Position numbers and translations under genes: made by a program
Part shown: positions 12,784-15,642 of the stretch, piece by piece
Numbering within the stretch: the stretch's first letter is position 1
How the letters are laid out: every line of letters starts with the position of its first letter
Notes under the pieces: generated by a model
Told to the model about the DNA's origin: nothing
Database searches by the model: none
Seen by the model: only the letters and a program-made list of their open reading frames with translations
From: Deltaproteobacteria bacterium
GTDB lineage: Bacteria; Desulfobacterota_C; Deferrisomatia; Deferrisomatales; JACRMM01
Assembly: GCA_016218905.1 (NCBI GenBank)
Contig: JACRCS010000817.1
Coordinates: 1 to 15,642, forward strand
Length of the DNA: 15,642 bases
Direction of reading: 5' to 3'

Positions 12784-15413
12784 AGGTAGTCTACCAGCAA
12801 CCGGATCTTCTTCTCAGGCTCGGGCAGCAACTCCGTCACTTCCCCCTCCTCGTCCACATCCAGGAAGAAATTCGGCATCTTGGTGCCGGGTTCCAGCGCT
12901 TGAGGGTTCCGGAGCCAGTCCTCCACCCACTTCGGCTTCAGCCTCACCTTGGTCAACGCGAGGCTCGGCGCCAGTTCCGCGGCCGCGACGGTCGTCGCAG
13001 CAGGCTTACCGAACTCGTGGCACTTGAGGCATTGAAGCGTTTTGAACAGGGCCTGCATCTCTTGCTTCTCTTCTGCTGTGGTCTTCCTCATTTTCCAAAA
13101 GTGATAACGGACGTTTTCACCCGAAACCGACTGGAAGTAGCGGATCATGCTGTCCACCTGCTGATCGTTTAGATAGAAAGTGGGCATCCTTACCTCCAGC
13201 CATGGACGGATGGAGGTGGGATTGTTGATGAACGAGAACAACCACTGAGACTGCACCTTTCTGCCTTCGCCTATCAGAGGAGGCGGTGCGTGCCCCACCG
13301 CTTCCATCTCCGCATGTTGTTCCAGCAAAGAGATCAGGATGTTCTCGCTTCCCCAATCCTTTTCCACTTCGTGGCAGCCGATGCAGTTGTACTTCTTGAT
13401 GAGCTTTCGGCCCTGTTGTATGTCCGTATAGGCTGGTGAAACGGCCTTCGTGAACTCCTTGGGGATCGTCTCGTCTCTAAAAGCTTTCAACAAGACGGAG
13501 AGCGCGTGATTCTCATCTTCTGACAAGGCGAAGTCCGGCATCCTCTGCACCACGACCTCGGTCTGAAACACTCGCGGCGTCTTCAGCTTTGCTTTCGTAA
13601 ACCCGAGCCAGCTTCTTTCGACGTGCCTCGCATGACCGAAAGCGATCTCGGCTACGTCTTTCGCGCCGTAATTGCTGAGCTCCGCGCCGACTCTTCCCCG
13701 TTTTTCGGTGCCTGGGATATCATGACAGCCATAACATCCGTAATCCGCAATGATCCTCCGCCCCAGCTCTCTTTCCTTCGGGTCGACCACCTTCGCCTCC
13801 AGACCCGGAGGCGGTTCGGGAGGCGTCTTCTTCAGGCTGACGAGGTAGACGACGATGGCCTCGGCTTCCTCGCGGGAGAGTCTCAGGTCAGGCATCAACG
13901 GGTTCTTGAGATACACGGCTGGATCCAGGATCCAGTTGAAGATCCACGCAGGCGTGGTCTTGTTCCCGATGTCCGTCAGTACCGGCGCCATGTCCCTCTT
14001 GCTGTCCTTGTAGACTTCGGTTTCTCCGACGGTATGACAGCCGGTGCACCCGACGTCGCGCACTAGTTCCCTCCCCTTGGCGATCAGCTCGGGAGCGCCC
14101 AGCAGTCCTTCCCTGAATTCATGGACCGCCCAGCGAGCATCACCGCCCAGGCCCGTCAAGTAGGCGGTCGTCGCCGCGGCCTCCCGGTCCGAGAAGAGGA
14201 AGTTCGGCATTCGCGACTTCTGGTGGTGCGCCTTCGGATCCTTGATCCACCGGAAGAGCCAGGCCGGGTTCGCCTTCGTGCCGATCAGGCTTAGGTCGGG
14301 GCCGATCTTGTTGACGTCCTCATAACCTTTGGCGAGGTGGCAGTTCACACACCCCAGGGTCTCCCGGAACAGATTGATCCCCTTCGACAGCACCTTTGCG
14401 CCCTCGATGTCCTCTTCGAGCGGATGGCACCTTTTGCACGAAGCTTGAGCGAAGTCGCCCGGCAACATGGGCGTCTCCCAGAAAGCGATCGGCTTCCAGC
14501 CATGCTCGCGCCTCCACCGCTCCGCCTGGTTCTTGTCCTTGGGGCTGTGGCCGGCGTCATAGAACGACAGTCCGGTCCCCTGCCCGTCGTGACAGGCCGT
14601 ACAGGCAATCAGCTCAGGGGAGTGCTTTCCGATGAAGAGCTCGTACTGTGGATGCGTCTTGAACGGCGCCGAGACGCCCTCGAATCCCTTCCGGTCCGCG
14701 GCCATGTGGCAGGAAAGGCAGCGATCCACCTTCAGGATGGGCTCCTTGAAACCGTTCCTCTCGTAATCGGTGATCACCACCTGCCGGATCTCCGGCGACT
14801 TGCGTCCAAGAACCGCGAGCCTCTCCTCCAGCCGGGCTGCATCCCTCCTCAGCTTGCCGAGTTCCGCTTCCGCTTCGCGCAGTTCACGTTCGTAGCCGTA
14901 GAGCTTTGCCTCGAAAGCCTCCTTGTTCGCCGTCAACTGCTGCACCTTGGGAGCGAGTCCATTTGCGGCCGCGTGCAGTCTTTCCCACTCCTTCTTCTTG
15001 TTTGCGTAACCTCGACCGGCCTCGAAGGCGTGTTGGTACTCGTAATAGGCTTCGTCAGCGGCGCTCTTGGCGAGCTGAAGCTCTCCGGCCGCCTCCGCGA
15101 GCTGTTCCTCGGTCTTTCTGAGACCCCTCACCGTCTGGATGTACTCGGGGGTGCTCTTCTTGTTCCGCAGCTCGGCTTTCAGCGTATTCACTCTCTCCTG
15201 CAGCTTCGTCGCCGCAGGAGAGGCGAGCTCCGCTCTCGCCTTCTCCAGCTCCTTCCGTACCATTCCCGATTCCATCTCGAAGAACTTCCGCTGGTAGACC
15301 TTCCAGGGCCTTCTGCTCACGGCTTCGTCGTAGAGCGCCCAAAGCGCGGAGGCGCCGAGCAGAACCGCGACGACGAAGAGGGTGGTCCGGAATGCTCTAT
15401 CTTTCTTTTCCAC
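12768..15413 (-). CDS. Membrane-anchored coiled-coil octaheme cytochrome c
   Basis: An 881-residue exported c-type cytochrome. Residues 9-28 form a single N-terminal membrane helix, followed by a long charged coiled coil (about 45-205). Eight CXXCH heme sites begin at residues 232, 271, 326, 355, 456, 560, 677 and 795. The first three lie in a histidine-rich region, likely with bis-His hemes. The last five each head a class I-like cytochrome c unit ending in a Met-Pro axial-ligand motif: Met402, Met507, Met625, Met743 and Met846, typically MPNF or MPDF. The start is GTG 15413 behind AGGTGG. The gene follows a membrane protein by 57 bases and is likely in its operon. Base composition is clearly lower in GC than upstream genes. 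It probably passes electrons outside the inner membrane; the partner is inferred, not shown. Confidence 0.92.
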   Translation of the reverse strand: MEKKDRAFRTTLFVVAVLLGASALWALYDEAVSRRPWKVYQRKFFEMESGMVRKELEKARAELASPAATKLQERVNTLKAELRNKKSTPEYIQTVRGLRKTEEQLAEAAGELQLAKSAADEAYYEYQHAFEAGRGYANKKKEWERLHAAANGLAPKVQQLTANKEAFEAKLYGYERELREAEAELGKLRRDAARLEERLAVLGRKSPEIRQVVITDYERNGFKEPILKVDRCLSCHMAADRKGFEGVSAPFKTHPQYELFIGKHSPELIACTACHDGQGTGLSFYDAGHSPKDKNQAERWRREHGWKPIAFWETPMLPGDFAQASCKRCHPLEEDIEGAKVLSKGINLFRETLGCVNCHLAKGYEDVNKIGPDLSLIGTKANPAWLFRWIKDPKAHHQKSRMPNFLFSDREAAATTAYLTGLGGDARWAVHEFREGLLGAPELIAKGRELVRDVGCTGCHTVGETEVYKDSKRDMAPVLTDIGNKTTPAWIFNWILDPAVYLKNPLMPDLRLSREEAEAIVVYLVSLKKTPPEPPPGLEAKVVDPKERELGRRIIADYGCYGCHDIPGTEKRGRVGAELSNYGAKDVAEIAFGHARHVERSWLGFTKAKLKTPRVFQTEVVVQRMPDFALSEDENHALSVLLKAFRDETIPKEFTKAVSPAYTDIQQGRKLIKKYNCIGCHEVEKDWGSENILISLLEQHAEMEAVGHAPPPLIGEGRKVQSQWLFSFINNPTSIRPWLEVRMPTFYLNDQQVDSMIRYFQSVSGENVRYHFWKMRKTTAEEKQEMQALFKTLQCLKCHEFGKPAATTVAAAELAPSLALTKVRLKPKWVEDWLRNPQALEPGTKMPNFFLDVDEEGEVTELLPEPEKKIRLLVDYLYGTD

Positions 15414-15470
15414 GATCCACCTGAGTGAGCTCTACGGTTATGGAAAACGGGTCTCGGAACAGCCCGTTAG

Positions 15471-15642
15471 CTAGATATAGAACCAGGGCGTCACAAGGAT
15501 ATACTTCACGTTCAATGCTAGTCGCAGTACGATCTTGATCGGTATGGCCATCATCGTGAGGAATAGAAACGCCATCAATGAATATCGAGCAACGCCCATC
15601 CTTTGAATCCGTTCCGAGTTTCTATTCCTGAAGTAATAGAGA
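15471..15642 (-). CDS. C-terminal fragment of a membrane protein upstream of the cytochrome (5' end outside window)
   Basis: The last 56 codons are visible and end with TAG at 15473-15471. The translation has a basic segment (FRNRNSERIQRMG) and then a hydrophobic helix YSLMAFLFLTMMAIPIKIV followed by LRLALNVKYILVTPWFYI. This kind of tail is familiar from polytopic cytochrome b-type or quinol-oxidising subunits near multiheme cytochromes, but 56 residues do not fix the family. It precedes the cytochrome gene by 57 bases on the same strand. This frame is too short and open-ended to appear as a complete reading frame, yet composition and hydrophobicity support it. About 47 percent GC in one counted line. 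Confidence 0.75.
   Translation of the reverse strand, partial: LYYFRNRNSERIQRMGVARYSLMAFLFLTMMAIPIKIVLRLALNVKYILVTPWFYI

Noticed and set aside
12768..15413. Outer-membrane or nanowire-type cytochrome of the OmcS/OmcZ kind
   Set aside because: The N-terminal membrane anchor with a coiled coil and the Met-ligated class I repeats argue for an inner-membrane-attached periplasmic protein.

Overview
The window looks like a piece of a high-GC bacterial chromosome. Nearly all wobble positions are G/C, GTG and TTG starts are common, and genes are packed with short or negative spacing. The mix of a solute-binding-protein TRAP transporter, a cobalamin-dependent reductive dehalogenase-like protein, a multiheme c-type cytochrome and a DXP-independent PLP synthase fits an uncultured soil, sediment or groundwater lineage such as Methylomirabilota/Rokubacteria or a deltaproteobacterial relative. 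That placement is inference; there is no rRNA or marker gene to fix it.

Layout. Positions 1-2640 (minus strand): an operon behind a good sigma70-like promoter, with a HAD-family hydrolase, pdxS (ATGA overlap) and pdxT, plus the first codons of another gene at the left edge. PdxS and PdxT together make pyridoxal 5'-phosphate. A 117-bp spacer with terminal inverted repeats separates pdxS from pdxT. Positions 2778-3704 (plus): a ketopantoate reductase-family gene. It converges on a TRAP transporter operon (minus, dctP-dctQ-dctM, 6628-3827). The gap between these convergent genes carries two inverted arrays of a 7-bp repeat, and each array supplies the stop codon of the gene next to it. Upstream of dctP lie a candidate promoter with an overlapping operator, then a membrane-anchored 3D-domain protein (minus, 7382-6816).

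Positions 7383-7858 hold no gene. From 7859 (plus) comes a fused kinase-like/P-loop protein that shares its stop with a convergent 82-residue unknown protein. Then, on the plus strand, follow a reductive dehalogenase-like protein without a Tat signal (9816-11063), a GAF/PAS-like/LuxR-HTH regulator (11175-12323) and a lipoyl-carrier GcvH-like protein (12346-12783). This group is the most unusual accessory set in the window.

Positions 12768-15642 (minus) are visibly lower in GC. They carry an 881-residue membrane-anchored, coiled-coil, eight-heme cytochrome c and, just upstream, the C-terminal tail of a membrane protein that runs off the window. The two probably form part of a quinol- or respiratory-chain electron-transfer complex. 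No CRISPR array, tRNA, rRNA, transposase or phage gene was seen.
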